Shown here one piece after another: positions 1 to 11,004 of a DNA stretch of 64,000 bases. Position numbers and translations under genes: made by a program. This stretch comes from Pseudonectria foliicola (taxonomy: Eukaryota > Ascomycota > Sordariomycetes > Hypocreales > Nectriaceae). The stretch spans positions 62,001 to 126,000 of the forward strand of contig QUZD01000078.1 of NCBI GenBank assembly GCA_003693505.1. The letters are read 5' to 3'. The notes below the pieces were generated by a model, which saw nothing but the letters and a program-made list of their open reading frames with translations, made no database searches and was not told where the DNA came from. Positions within the stretch are counted from its first letter, which is position 1. Every line of letters begins with the position of its first letter.

Positions 1-1420
1 CTTGACTCTCTCAGCCTCTCTTCATTGTTTAGGTTCAATCATTTGGCCACCTCGAAAAAACCCTGATCTAGAACAGCAGCAAGCGACTGCCTGGATGATA
101 AGGTGCTAGCGGTTTAGTCATGGGACTTGATGCGAATTCCCTGTCGGTAGTGGTAGTCATATTAAGATTAGCATTCACGAGAGCTTGTCCAACACGGAGA
201 TCCTGATGAAAGAATACAGGTAACCCATGTGATGAAGGAATAAAGGTATTGTTTCGTTTAATGATTGGCTAGCAAGGCAAAATAAAAGTCGAGGTGGAGA
301 TGTTGGCTCGCTTGGTTCAAGGGGCCTCGACCTATGTCTTCCCACTCATCCCTGTGCTGCCAAAGTAGTGAACGGCCAAGACATTTTGTAACAAAAACGT
401 CACCATCACAGTCTTCAAGTAGCAGGCCAGACTTGACAAAGATGTTAGAAAAAAATGAAACAAGAACTCCGAGCCAATTCATTGTATTGATTGAACTATG
501 GGTTCTGTTGCGTTGGAAGTAAGCTCATCAAGGTCTTGTTCTCCCCTTGCTGATATCTTTCGCGCATACGTAAAGAAGCGGTATCGCCAGCGCTCAGGTT
601 GGTTATGAGAATGGGTTACGAGCAAACCGAGAGTAGAACAGGTTGCCCCAACAAACATGAGAATTAGTTACCTTGGATGTGAATGGCTTTGTGTATGAGA
701 CCTAGCCACTCGAAAACGAAGTGCGACAGGCCTGGTCTCCGAGTTACTTGCCGAGTTGAGGGAGTAGCTGTAGTGCCTCACACAGTTTGAACCCTGACTA
801 TATGGCGAAACAAAAGACTTCCAAAGCCTACGCTTGCATAAGAGTAAGCCAACGTGTAATGAAATAAACAACTTGAGGAAATGCTGTAGAGTGGGATTCA
901 TGCATAAAGTGTTTCGATCTCGGAACATTTGTTGCATGTCTGTTAACGACTCTACTTGAAGGAGAGATTGCTGCTGGACACCTGCCACCTTCCCTATTTG
1001 TCCTGGAAACATCTGGAAAGTTGGGTAAAGAATATGTGCCATAGTACCATGATTGGACGGCGGTGCCCATAGTTCAAACGTGGCACAAAGAACATCCCTT
1101 TCGAATCTCATAACAAGGCTCAAGGGTTTGCAGGTTAAAGGTTTTGTGCGTAGCTTTTTTTGATATGACTATAGGATAACATAGTAATAGTTGGTGTGCT
1201 CATGGGTCTTATGACTACTGCAATCGTGGAGGATGTTCCTCTCATTTGCTTTGATGTCTCATATGTAAGACTTTGGGGATTCAAAGAATATATATAGTCG
1301 ATGCCGTTTATGGGGCAACCACTGATCTCATTGAAGGTTACAATCCGAGTTTCGTATGCACTCATGTGAAGAAATTCAACATCAATAGACCAACAGATGT
1401 ACTGGTTTCCTCACTGACAT
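1..1420. other. Intergenic region, no supported gene
   Basis: I find no gene here. Open frames of 74-151 codons exist on the minus strand (for example 668-1123), but they have no recognisable domain, no convincing splice partners and a shadow-like composition. The minus-strand frame at 258-482 starts with a hydrophobic stretch that could mimic a signal peptide, but it has no cysteine pattern or other support. The right part is the 3' flank of the membrane-protein gene that ends at 1421. Confidence 0.5.
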
Positions 1421-2539
1421 TCATATGCTCTGAGCATTACTCATTTCGCCTGTTCTCAATCCCTGCATCAATTCTACTTCGGCAGTCTCCTTCGTTTCGC
1501 TCTCATTCACGACCTGTTCTATACCATCGAGCTCAATACGAAGCACAGCACGACAGATTATGCCGCTCGCACAGTATCTGGCCAAGATCAAGACAGAGTC
1601 TGTTACGCTAAAGAATAGCAGACTTGAGAAGACGAGGGTTCCAAAGACAAGATGTCCCAGAGTTCCCACGCTAATCAGCCAAGAGATGAGAAAGAAACCG
1701 ACGTTGTCTTTCCGCCAGGCGAGTTGTGTGCCATGTTGGAATGCAGAAGGTACGAATTCCGTGGGAATCCAAGAAGGAACCCCTGCACTAGATTCTCCGA
1801 GGCGCGTTTCTTTGCGACGCGAATTCCGAGATGAGATCCTCACACGTAGGTGTAAGGCTGCTATTCCTACAGCGTTCAGGAGAAGGGCAAGAAATGTCCA
1901 TAGTGGTGGCATAAAGGAGGTCTCGGGGGCAAAAACCACTATTGCATGAACGCCCAACTGGTATGCCAGCGTAATGACATTAGCAACTGCAAGCCCTGCC
2001 AAGGCGTACTGCAAGAGGCTAAGTAGAAGTCGAAGCTTGGGGGGGACGCTTCTAAACGAGATTCCTGGTACTCGCCAGCCGTCTCGTCCTTCAACCAGAG
2101 TAGCCAATGTCTCCAAAAACTCGCTCCTCTTCTGAGTCTTGACGGCCGGGCTCCCCGTCGCAAGAAGAAACGCTAAAAACGGGCGTTGTAAGCCCAGCAG
2201 CGCCAACTCGGCAGTCATACTGCCAAGTCCTTGAAGAATGCTGGGCATGGCACCCAGAATGACTGCGCTAGCTGCAAGTTCAGCCTTGCGGAACTCTGGG
2301 AACTCATTGAGAATGCAATCGATGACTGGGGTGACAAGGTGGGACCGCCCAAGGTTTTTATCTTTTGAGATGTTTCCAGTCTTGTAGGTGGCTAGCTGAT
2401 CAGCGCAAGAATCACGGAGGATTTGCTGGATCATGTCGTTCCAACCGGGGAGAAAGGAGTCGAATTGACGAGTTGGTGTGCAACTGGCCACTGTAGCCAG
2501 GAGCGCAACTACCATGGAACGGGAGGAGAAGAGATTCAT
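1421..2539 (-). CDS. Secreted/membrane protein of unknown function
   Basis: An intron-less frame of 372 residues. I start it at the ATG at 2539, because the 30 upstream in-frame codons have no signal-like character, whereas this start is followed at once by a hydrophobic N-terminus (about residues 8-20, ending near a Cys-Thr-Pro) that looks like a signal peptide. The first half holds a hydrophilic luminal segment, then several hydrophobic helices around residues 95-130, 180-225 and 275-320 that look like membrane spans. The C-terminal 40 residues are acidic and probably cytosolic. No catalytic motif is visible. The overall form (signal peptide, short ectodomain, a few spans) fits a family of ascomycete hypothetical membrane proteins. 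I do not recognise a function. Codon-like composition and length make it very likely real. Confidence 0.7.
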   Translation of the reverse strand: MNLFSSRSMVVALLATVASCTPTRQFDSFLPGWNDMIQQILRDSCADQLATYKTGNISKDKNLGRSHLVTPVIDCILNEFPEFRKAELAASAVILGAMPSILQGLGSMTAELALLGLQRPFLAFLLATGSPAVKTQKRSEFLETLATLVEGRDGWRVPGISFRSVPPKLRLLLSLLQYALAGLAVANVITLAYQLGVHAIVVFAPETSFMPPLWTFLALLLNAVGIAALHLRVRISSRNSRRKETRLGESSAGVPSWIPTEFVPSAFQHGTQLAWRKDNVGFFLISWLISVGTLGHLVFGTLVFSSLLFFSVTDSVLILARYCASGIICRAVLRIELDGIEQVVNESETKETAEVELMQGLRTGEMSNAQSI

Positions 2540-3370
2540 GGTAATGTCGGGTTTTGCGCCGATGGCGTGAAGGGACGTAAATGAAGCGCTTGCCAATGAG
2601 CTCCGTTGCGATGGAAAGGATTGGGGCAATTAATAGTCAAGTTGGCCTCTTGCGCTGTATAGATCTGCAGTAAGCCCAGCCAATGGATTCTAAGAGGGCT
2701 GGTCATATGGCAGATTAGTCGTAGGAACTCATCTGCTCTCTGCATACTCACGAGGCTGGTTAGTGTAATTAATTGCACGGACTTTGCACACGGCCTGGAA
2801 TTGAACCTATGGGAGTCCCTAAGGATGAATTTAGGTGAGACATTTATGCAGCTTACTCTGCTGATGAGCTCACAATAGCCTGGTTCGCTGGCCGATCTGC
2901 CTTAGTCCTCACCTCGCGCGTCAATAGCCGCAATGACTAGCATAATCAATTTTACGAATGGCTGGAATACTGGCACCTAATTGACTGTTCCCACCGAGAA
3001 CTAATTACCCATCTCTTGCCCATGGTAGCTACTCTTTGAGAGTGCATTGCCAAGTTCCGATTAAACAAAAAACTTCATTGTTCTTGAGCGTCATAAACAC
3101 TGTAGAATGATGCAGGCTTGTGGGGGAAAACCGGCCATCTCTCTACTGGTCAAAAAAATAACAAACCGGTCTTTTTGTTACATCTAGCGTATTTGCTCAG
3201 GAGATAGATCTTTGAAACTCGGCAAATGTTCAACATCAACCAATTACATAACACTTCTCGTAAAAGTTTTGATCCGGTCCTTGGCTCTGAGAAAGGATGC
3301 AAGTAATGAGATAAAGTTCTCGCAATCAGAACGATGAGGAGTAATATTTGCGGTATATGGAAATTATAAT
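2540..3370. other. Intergenic region
   Basis: Lies between the 5' end of the membrane-protein gene (start 2539) and the 3' end of the ammonium transporter gene (stop 3371). It should contain the promoter of the former and the terminator of the latter. It is fairly AT-rich in 2940-3370. A T-loop-like stretch near 2797-2815 on the minus strand was checked and has no matching tRNA stems. No gene seen. Confidence 0.5.
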
Positions 3371-5088
3371 CTAGTCCTTCTTGTTCTCCTCTATACCGGA
3401 ATCGAGATCAGCAGTCTTGGTCTTGCTTGAGCCAGACTCTCGTCTTAGACCTTCTATCATGACCATAGTGTGCTCAGTCGCAAGCTCGTTCTCCCAATCC
3501 GCGTCGTCGAAATAGGCGTGATCGAGTCCACGGAGCTCGCTCTCCTCGCTTGCGCGAATGTGCAGGCCTGGGATCTTGTTGATGACAAAAAGCAAGATGC
3601 ATGAAATAACAAACGACCATGCTGCGCAAGTAGTGGCACCTGCAAGCTGCAGGCCTAGCTGGCGAAAGTTTCGGTTCCACCATCCACCTTTGTAAGTGTC
3701 TCCGCTGACACCGTCCAGAGCAGGAACGAATTGAGCCGCAAAAACTCCTGTCAATAGATCACCCACAAAGCCTCCAACGCCATGGACGGCGAAGATGTCA
3801 AGTCCGTCATCGGCGGAGAGGAAATACTTGTACTTTTTAGTGTAGAAGCAGCAAATCGAGGTGAGTAGGCCTATGGGACAGGCCACGTAGACAGGAACTA
3901 ATTTGAAAACTTAGCCAGGTGAGACCATAATACGTCGGGGAGAAACTTACCATAGCCTGCAGCCGGGGTAATTCCAACAAGGCCAGCAATAACGCCAGAG
4001 CAGACTCCGACCAAGCTAAATTTCCTAGTATGTAGGTAATCGAGAAGAACCCAGCCTACGGCTCCTCCGCAGGCGGCGAAGTTGGTGTTGACAACGACGT
4101 AGATGGACCGGAGGCTGAGGTTTGCGGTACTACCCCCGTTAAAGGCGAACCATCCGAACCAGATGAAGATTGTGCCGATGCACATAAGCAAGGGATTGTG
4201 CGGCTTAAAATGAATGTCCTTCTTCTGCTCCTTTTCAGCGATGCGAGGGCCAAGCATTAGGGACCATGCAAGAGCACCAAAGCCACTGGCAATGTGAACT
4301 GGACCTGAGCCGGCGAAGTCGTATAAGCCCAGCTTGAAAAGCCACCCGCTGGGATTCCATTCCCAGTATGCAAGACTTTACCGGGTACTTCATCAGCGAG
4401 TGGGACTTTAGAAGGGGTGCTGCCATTGGATAGATTGGACTCACAAATAGTACACAAACGTTGTCCAGCAGAGTAGAAAGACCATACTAGGTCCAAGCCT
4501 ACCACGCTCCAACATGGCGCCTGCAAGAATCATAGCTGTTGCGCTGACGAACGTGAAGCCAAATGCAGCGTCTGATTAAGCAATTAGTTGCCAGCCTTTC
4601 ATGCCTAATGGTCGAAGGCTCTCTAGTCGAATGGGCTTTAAGCTTACATAGGATCTCGGGCACATTTGAGTTGGCCAATGACGGAGCGGCCAGGACGTTA
4701 TGAAACGCTGCAAGTGAAAGGTCGCCAATGATCGGGTTGGTAGTGTGAGACAGATACATTGAGTAGCCATAGATCCAGTATTGGATTCCACAGGCCGCAG
4801 AGCAGAACAATGACTGAAAAATCATTGTCAAAGATGACTTGCGTCGATGCATACCGGAGTAGAGAAATCCGATGGCAGGAGTAATCTGCCAGCAAATGAT
4901 TGTGCACACGAGGAGCCAGCATAGGTCGCCCTGGATGTGTCTAATGTCAGAGCCAGGTTCCACTCGCAAGCTTGGTACCTTGTCTGTACCTTGTCATACA
5001 AGGAATTTAGGTCTTGAGTAACCGGATCCCCTCCCTGGGGATCGACGCTGTACTCAGGCCATTCTGTGATGGGCTTGATCGCTGACAT
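3371..5088 (-). CDS. Ammonium transporter (Amt/Mep family)
   Basis: Five exons: 4990-5088, 4648-4930, 4445-4571, 3951-4375, 3371-3897. All introns are GT-AG (53-76 nt) and phases match exactly, giving 486 residues, normal for fungal Mep/Amt permeases. The protein carries the family landmarks: the GDLCWLL start of the first helix, the AGAMLERGR segment, WEWNPSGWLFKLG, and both pore histidines of the twin-His pair, H197 (in GPVHIASG) and H350 (in FAVHGVGGF). About eleven membrane spans are expected, and a long acidic cytosolic tail follows residue ~430. The start at 5088 gives the usual short extracellular N-terminus. Known role of the family: uptake of ammonium across the plasma membrane when nitrogen is scarce; some members (Mep2 type) also act as sensors. 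Four GATAAG motifs lie 180-350 bp upstream, which supports nitrogen-catabolite control. Which Mep paralogue this is cannot be told from the window. Confidence 0.95.
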
Positions 5089-6738
5089 GGCGAGGACGTC
5101 GGAGAAGGATTGATTAACCCAAAGTGAACGCCTTGGACCTGCAAAGGATAGAAACAACCTACGATTGCTCGACGGCCGTAAAAAAATGGAGTCCTTATAG
5201 CAGTCTTATGTTTTATATCCAGGCTGCCTCTTGACTGGAACATCCAACGTACCTCTTGGTTTATTGGTCGATAAGAGGATAACCCACAAGGCGCATGTCA
5301 ATCCCAGATAAGCTGGCAGTATGCTACTAGCCCCCCCTGCGCTTCTCCATGATTCTGAGGCTTGACACACAGCCGGGGTACCGTTCCAGCTAAGAGATAA
5401 GAAAGACTGGCGCTATCTCAGTCACTGATTGTGATAAGGGAGGGTGCATGACTTGCACTCGAATACGGCTCTCTCGAGCTCCTGAGATAGATCAAAGGTG
5501 GGTAAGTGTAAGTCTGCGTACTTTGAGTCGAAACGTCGAGATACTGTAAGTATCCAACACTTATACATACAAGATGTAGTTTAGAATTGGACATGAGTAA
5601 AGCTACTAGGGAAAGCCTAAGCTACCTCATCCATTAAGTGGTGCCTCATCGGCAATCTCATCTCCCGACCCAGATCCGCTTCCCCATGCTTCTGCCGTCA
5701 TTGCCAAGAAGTGGGGGTGGGGCATTGATCGCTTTGGAGCTGATAACCAAACACACCCACCATTCATTGCCAGCAACGTGCCCCAAGCTTGATGATAAGC
5801 CAGGATGCCCTGCCAGGGTGCCGGCAGAGGCACCAGAACGAATCAAGCAATTAAGTGCGGTATCTGGGGTCTGGGGATAGTTGATGGTATCCAGAATTCA
5901 CGGCCACTCAATTCCCCAACCCCAACATCGCTCCTCTCGGCATGTTTTGAGGTGTCTGTAATGCTTGGAAGACTCAAGTATCATCAGAAAGGCGTTCTTC
6001 AGGGTCTAACTACCCTCGCGCGATTGGGACAAGTATTCTCTAGCCAAGCCATTGTTTCAAGAGCGGTATCTGGGGAGGTACCTCGCCCCACAGCGCCCTT
6101 ATCTGTAACAGACCTGGAAGACAGTTGGGATGTCTCAAGACAGTACACATTATGAAATTTGGGTTTCTTTGTAGGGAGTAGAAAGAAACGTTTGCGAGCC
6201 TTCTCATGGACTGAGGAGATAGAGGCCACCTACCGTTTCCTCTCTTGTTGATTGGACCGCAGTGTCTACCTTTAGGAGGCTTTGTTGGCGTTTCCACTTG
6301 CCGTGAATTGAATCACGAGACAAGCTGTCTAACAAGGCGACTTTGTAGAACTGCCGTCTGATTGGTACAAGAAGGGATCTACTTGCCATCCATGGGTGAT
6401 GATCAGTTAGTCGATGCGCACTGGACTGGAAGATGCAATTGAAAGATGCGCAAAGGCTGACATGACATGTATGATGCAGAGAAGTCAATCGACGCACAAA
6501 TTTTGAAATACAGACGGCTAAGACCCATTGATGCTAGATGATGATTGTAATGACTCAGCAAAGTTCTGTGGCAAAAGAAAAAGGTCATGGTCCGGACAAA
6601 AGCTCGTAACGCAACATGTTGGGCAAAAGCAGTGGCATGCTTCCAAGTGTAGTGACGAAGGATCATAGCCATCCTCTCAGAGTTCAAATGATGAAAACCA
6701 ATTGTAGAGGGCTTGAAGTGACTCCAAATCCCTCTGCA
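5089..6738. other. Intergenic region between ammonium transporter and dioxygenase genes
   Basis: Contains the ammonium transporter promoter (GATA cluster at 5270-5438) and, at the right, the 3' flank of the dioxygenase gene. Open frames of 60-116 codons on both strands overlap each other and have no domain-like content. Nothing else is supported. Confidence 0.5.
5270..5438 (-). promoter_or_regulatory. GATA-factor site cluster upstream of the ammonium transporter
   Basis: GATAAG occurs four times on the + strand, at 5270-5275, 5307-5312, 5396-5401 and 5433-5438, with a further TATC (GATA on the other strand) near 5414. They sit about 180-350 bp upstream of the ammonium transporter ATG. HGATAR is the binding site of the fungal nitrogen regulators AreA/NIT2, which commonly act on clustered sites in permease promoters. 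The spacing and target gene make this a convincing nitrogen-regulatory region, but binding is inferred. Confidence 0.6.
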
Positions 6739-7907
6739 TCAGTCTGCTAGATATTTTTCCAACGCTCCCTCCGGGATTTCCTTCCCAATATAGCTGGGGA
6801 CGCGCTCAAACATCTCCCAGGAGGTGTGCTTGAGCATGAAGATTTGGTCCTTGATCCAAGTATCGACTTGCTCACGGCTGGGCTCCTCGCCATTCTCACG
6901 GCGCTGCTGAATCCTTTCGAGGGCCAGGTTGCAGCGATCCCGCAGACGGACAAGCTTCTGAGCCATGATGATGTTTTTCGCGTTTGAAAGATTGTCGTGG
7001 TGAATATGAACGCTCTTGAGCGTAGTTGCAGTATCATCGGCGTCGGGATCGGCGAAGCTATAGCTGTTTACCAGACTAAGCCGCTCAACGCAATTGCCCG
7101 CTCTGAGGGCTGCATGTTCAAGATATCCTCCCGCCATCATAACAGCGCCACCGAGAGAAGCACCGCGGGCCTTGATGATTTTCCCGTCGCTGGTCTTGAT
7201 CGCCGTCTCACCTCCTACCATGGTAGAGGTATCGCTGAGCATGAGAACGATGACGACAGGAGTCATGTCTTTGTGCCAACCATCGACAAGCCCTTCATTG
7301 CAATTTGAGGCCTGCGTCTGTTCAGTATTGGCGAGCGGCTTGTTGGGTATCTCTGTGAGCTTGTAGACGCCATTGATTCCATCAGCACTGAGCTGAACGT
7401 TGATATATCCCATGTCGCTTTCGCCCCCTTGGAGCTTCAGAGCACATCCAAAAGCTGAATCAATGGCGGATTGGGTAGCTGGATGATAGAAAGCTTGCTT
7501 AAGGAATACGCCTTCCTGCCAAGAATATTAGGTTTGTCATGTTCCAGAACTTGTAGTCAGCTTACCTTTGGGGCATGAGGATGTCCGCTAATGACGCAAG
7601 GTGCTCGTTCCCAAGAGTGCATGAATCTGTGCAGGAAAGAACGACGAAATACTTCTCTCCGAATCATGCGGATTCCTTGCTCGGAAAAGAGTTGGAACGG
7701 CTCCGTGTAGCATATGTCAGGACATCCTTTTGGTACAGGCAGTCCCAACTCTGTGAACGAGTGACGAGTAGAAGGGGGTTGATAGTTTAAATGAATGGCT
7801 GGGTCAAACGGTGGAATAGGAAGTTCCAGGTCGGCATCCTCATACACGGAAGGTTGAAGATTGTGTATGTTGTTTTCTTGGACGTATGCAGGCAAGGTCG
7901 CAGCCAT
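6739..7907 (-). CDS. Putative Fe(II)/2-oxoglutarate-dependent dioxygenase
   Basis: Two exons, 7566-7907 and 6739-7515, joined across a 50-nt GT-AG intron in phase 0, give 372 residues. The second exon contains a likely double-stranded beta-helix core with the iron-binding facial triad: H195-x-D197 in the segment GWHKDMTPVV, and a distal H248 in GGYLEHAALRAG followed by R252, which would bind 2-oxoglutarate. The intervening strand MVGGETAIKT is typical of the fold. No signal peptide or membrane segment is seen, so it is probably cytosolic. The substrate is unknown. Similar proteins in filamentous fungi are mostly uncharacterised. The C-terminal ~90 residues are helical and charged. The H-x-D...H...R pattern is directly visible; the family assignment is inferred from it. 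Confidence 0.7.
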
Positions 7908-10391
7908 TTGGTATCTTGGTGAATTGGGTAATCTCGCTAGAACCTGATGAACAGTGAAAATAGTAGAATTAGATGAGGAATGACGAGGGACACTTGAACA
8001 AACAACTCATGGAAGGTTAGGGTACTATAAGTGATGGCTCGCCCAGTGTTGGGTCTAGGAGGTATTTATATTGGACCGCCGAAACGGGTATCTCGCAACC
8101 TATTCTAGTATCTAAGTATCACACACCCTTTCCATACTCCGGCCCATCATGCAACTATCCATCGTAGGCCTCGAACAGAATGGAATATTTGGTGGGCTAA
8201 TGACCGGTCATGAGTTGTGCCTTATCAATGTAACGTGGCGGACTCGGCATTCCGCGTCGTCACACCTCCTCCAGCTCGTATGCCTTCTCAAAGTTCGAGC
8301 ATTGACTATTATCAAGTGGACGCACTACGCAAGTAGGTTTCCTGGAACGGCAACGGCTCCCGGCTATTGCCTCCATCCACACCTGAACCAACTGCAACCC
8401 TTAGAAATCTTGAGCTGATTGCTGGGAGCGGAGACGAGTGATGAACGTCTATCCTTTCCACAAACCAGACGTGGGTTCAAGAACGGACAGCTACAGTACT
8501 GGAAATTCAACCATCAATGATGTTGAAGTTGCCGACACCTTTAATCTTGTTCTGTGTGAGTGAAGCCAAAAGCCCACATGCACTAGAAGTTATTTGAGAC
8601 GTATGAGAATTGAAACTGCAAAGAACCGAAAAATAGCCATCCACTCGAGGATATGTGCCCCAAGCATCCAGCCCCTCGGTAGGATGTGCTTGTCATGAGA
8701 CCTATTTCACTCGGTTTCCTATGCCCTTTTTTGGTTCCCATCACCATCATACACTGTGCATGCACCTTGAGTGCTATCGGCGGGGTAAAGCATTCATTGG
8801 TAACTCACCGCATCACGCAAGCATGTTGTCAGAGGAGCTAGGCGTTGAAGTAGGTGTCATCCGAGAGCTGGGCTAAGAAATGCTCAAAAAGGAGGTTATT
8901 CAGAATACTCATGAGGCGTCTGAAGGGGGGTGAGATGACAGCAGTAGGCAAAAGGGTGGCCTCAAATAGTCATTGGACAGGGATAGCTTGGCTAGCTGTT
9001 GTGGCGCTGGTCTGTGGCGATCCCGCCCACGCAGGCCTGTCCACATTCAGACATAGTTCCGCAACTCGTGCATAAACCTTCGACAGGTTAAATGGAAGAG
9101 TGGCATATGACTCTCTGGTATGCTGACGAACACATCACAATCGTAGCATTCAAGACAAGGCGGACAGGTTGGCGAGGTCGGTAAGTAAGGGGATTGTCAA
9201 CGGAATGGAACTACATCTTGGCCCTGACCTACTTTGCAATATGGGAACACCGTTTTGTATATGTATCGATACAAACGTAATGACGAATCTAGTTGCCCAG
9301 GGCTTTCCTGTGTTCGATAAGACTTTCACCTTGTCCCCGATATTGCTCTGTTGGCAAGCTACAGTCGTCTGGAAGAGTGCTAGCTCTTATTGATAGCTGT
9401 AAAACCTAGATAGCTGCCAGATTGCCATGACTGCACCATGTCCCATGTCGAACATGATTGGCATAGCCATGTCTCATATTAAACAAGTCAAATACTCTTC
9501 TTGATAGTCATCAGACAACAGGCTTCGCCTGAGTTGCAACAGTGCGCCACCACTACCGGGTTCTTTCAGGTATCTTCTGACCCTAGACGTTAGGGGTGCA
9601 TAAATGCTAGTAAAAATTGGGTGCTATCTGACAGATGTTCCTTCAAGCTGTTATTTTTAGAGACTTACATGACAGGGCCAGCTCGAATAACAGCAATTGA
9701 TGCCGTAGCAGGAGCCCACAATAAGGTCTCGGACTATAGCTGCCGCTCATAGCTGCTACCGGAGGCTCTCCTACCTGCACCAAAGGACCTTGGATGGCCT
9801 AATAATACCACAGAAGAGCACGTGTAGTTGACAATATACTGTAGGCTCTGCATGATCTTTGGCCTGTCTTGGTAGTTATGCTTGCTCGCCCTCTATTGAT
9901 TGAAGCACTGACCACTTGTATCACGTTGTACTGGGGCCGCCAAGCAGTTGCAAGCCCTGTTCGGAAACATATTGATTGACTCTTCAGGGCTCTGGCGCCG
10001 TGCGCGTTGATTGTGGGTCAGCTCTCATAGCATGGGCTGAGTTACGTGTATCCATTGGGCAAGTCCGAGTCGTTTATTGAGTAATTGTTGAATGACGAGG
10101 AGATAATCGGATTGGAAACGTCCCTGCGGGTGAGCTTGAAAGTATCATTGGATAAAAGCCATAGGGCTCGGGACGAATGCTGTTAACTGGCTGCTTGAGC
10201 GGGAGGCCCCGAAGCGAGCGATCTGGCAGCATATCGGGCGTTGCCCGGTGTAGTCTGCGCCAAGTTTCAGCTGTACCGGTCTGCCTACTGTAACTGGAAC
10301 TGGCAGTGTGGGCATTTCGTTCAATTGCAGGTGATGTTTGCTCATAATAGAAATCGTCATTTTCTTCTAATTCTCCTGGACTATGGATCGC
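7908..10391. other. Long intergenic region, no supported gene
   Basis: About 2.5 kb between the dioxygenase 5' end and the phospholipase 3' end. Only short open frames (under 90 codons) without domain signals are present. It includes the dioxygenase promoter near 8064. I see no RNA gene, no long repeat and no transposon ends. Confidence 0.5.
8064..8070 (-). promoter_or_regulatory. TATA-like box with adjacent CCAAT, dioxygenase gene
   Basis: On the minus strand a TATAAAT sits about 157 nt upstream of the dioxygenase ATG, directly preceded by CCAAT (8071-8075). Together they look like a core promoter for the gene starting at 7907. Confidence 0.4.
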
Positions 10392-11004
10392 CTAGAGCTT
10401 GGGCAGCTCTCCCTTCTCCTGGGCCTCGGCGACGAGGTTGTTGTAGATCTCTAGCTTCTGCTCGTACTCGGCAACGAGAGCACTATCACTTCTCTTTGTA
10501 GCATCGTTGCCACCGAAGGCTCGCACAGCCGCGTGGTAGACGTCGGCCAGGGCTCTGCACACGCCCTTGGAACCCTCAGACTCGCACTGGAAGTACAAGC
10601 TTTGTGACATGTTAGTTTGAGGTTGAAAGGCGGCATGAGACTTGGAGCGGTGGGGTAACTTACTCCTTCTTGAAGTTGTTGTCGATACGCTCCTTGTTGG
10701 CCTTTGTGAATCGGCTCTGCTTGCGATAGTTGTGGTAACCAAAGTCGTGACGGTGGCAGCCGGGGATGAAGTTGAAGCCAAACGGGTTGTCAGGGGAGGA
10801 AGTGCAGCCATCCGAGGTCCAGTCGAGAGAAGAGGGGTTTCGTGCGTTGCGTCTGGCCGTGAAAGCAGGCAGAGTAATGCTGAAGAGGAGCTCATCAGTC
10901 ACTGCATTGGCGCTTTGACGCTTGGAGAGGGATGCCTCTCCGTTGCCAGAGGGCATGGCCATGGCGGCCGGCATTAAAGAGAGGAGGAGGTAGTTGAGCT
11001 TCAT
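10392..11004 (-). CDS. Secreted phospholipase A2 (fungal/bacterial small type)
   Basis: Two exons, 10664-11004 and 10392-10599 (64-nt intron, phase 2), give 182 residues. The N-terminus has a signal peptide (about residues 1-16) followed by a short propeptide ending in a Lys-Arg at 28-29, a likely Kex2 site. The core carries the signature CHRHDFGYHNY at 83-93, with the His86-Asp87 catalytic pair characteristic of the group XIV (prokaryotic/fungal) phospholipase A2 family, and paired cysteines (for example C67 and C83) for disulfides. The junction restores the conserved stretch NNFKKDLYFQC. The family hydrolyses the sn-2 ester of phospholipids, needing calcium, and the fungal members are secreted. 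The mature enzyme would be about 150 residues, slightly longer than usual because of a charged helical C-terminal tail. A TATA box lies 80 nt upstream of the ATG. Confidence 0.92.

Noticed and set aside
668..1123. 151-codon minus-strand frame near the left edge
   Set aside because: No recognisable motif, overlaps another frame of similar quality, composition not protein-like.
2780..2830. tRNA T-loop/B-box-like sequence (GGTTCAATTCC) on the minus strand
   Set aside because: Flanking bases do not form a five-base-pair T stem and no acceptor or D arm could be found.
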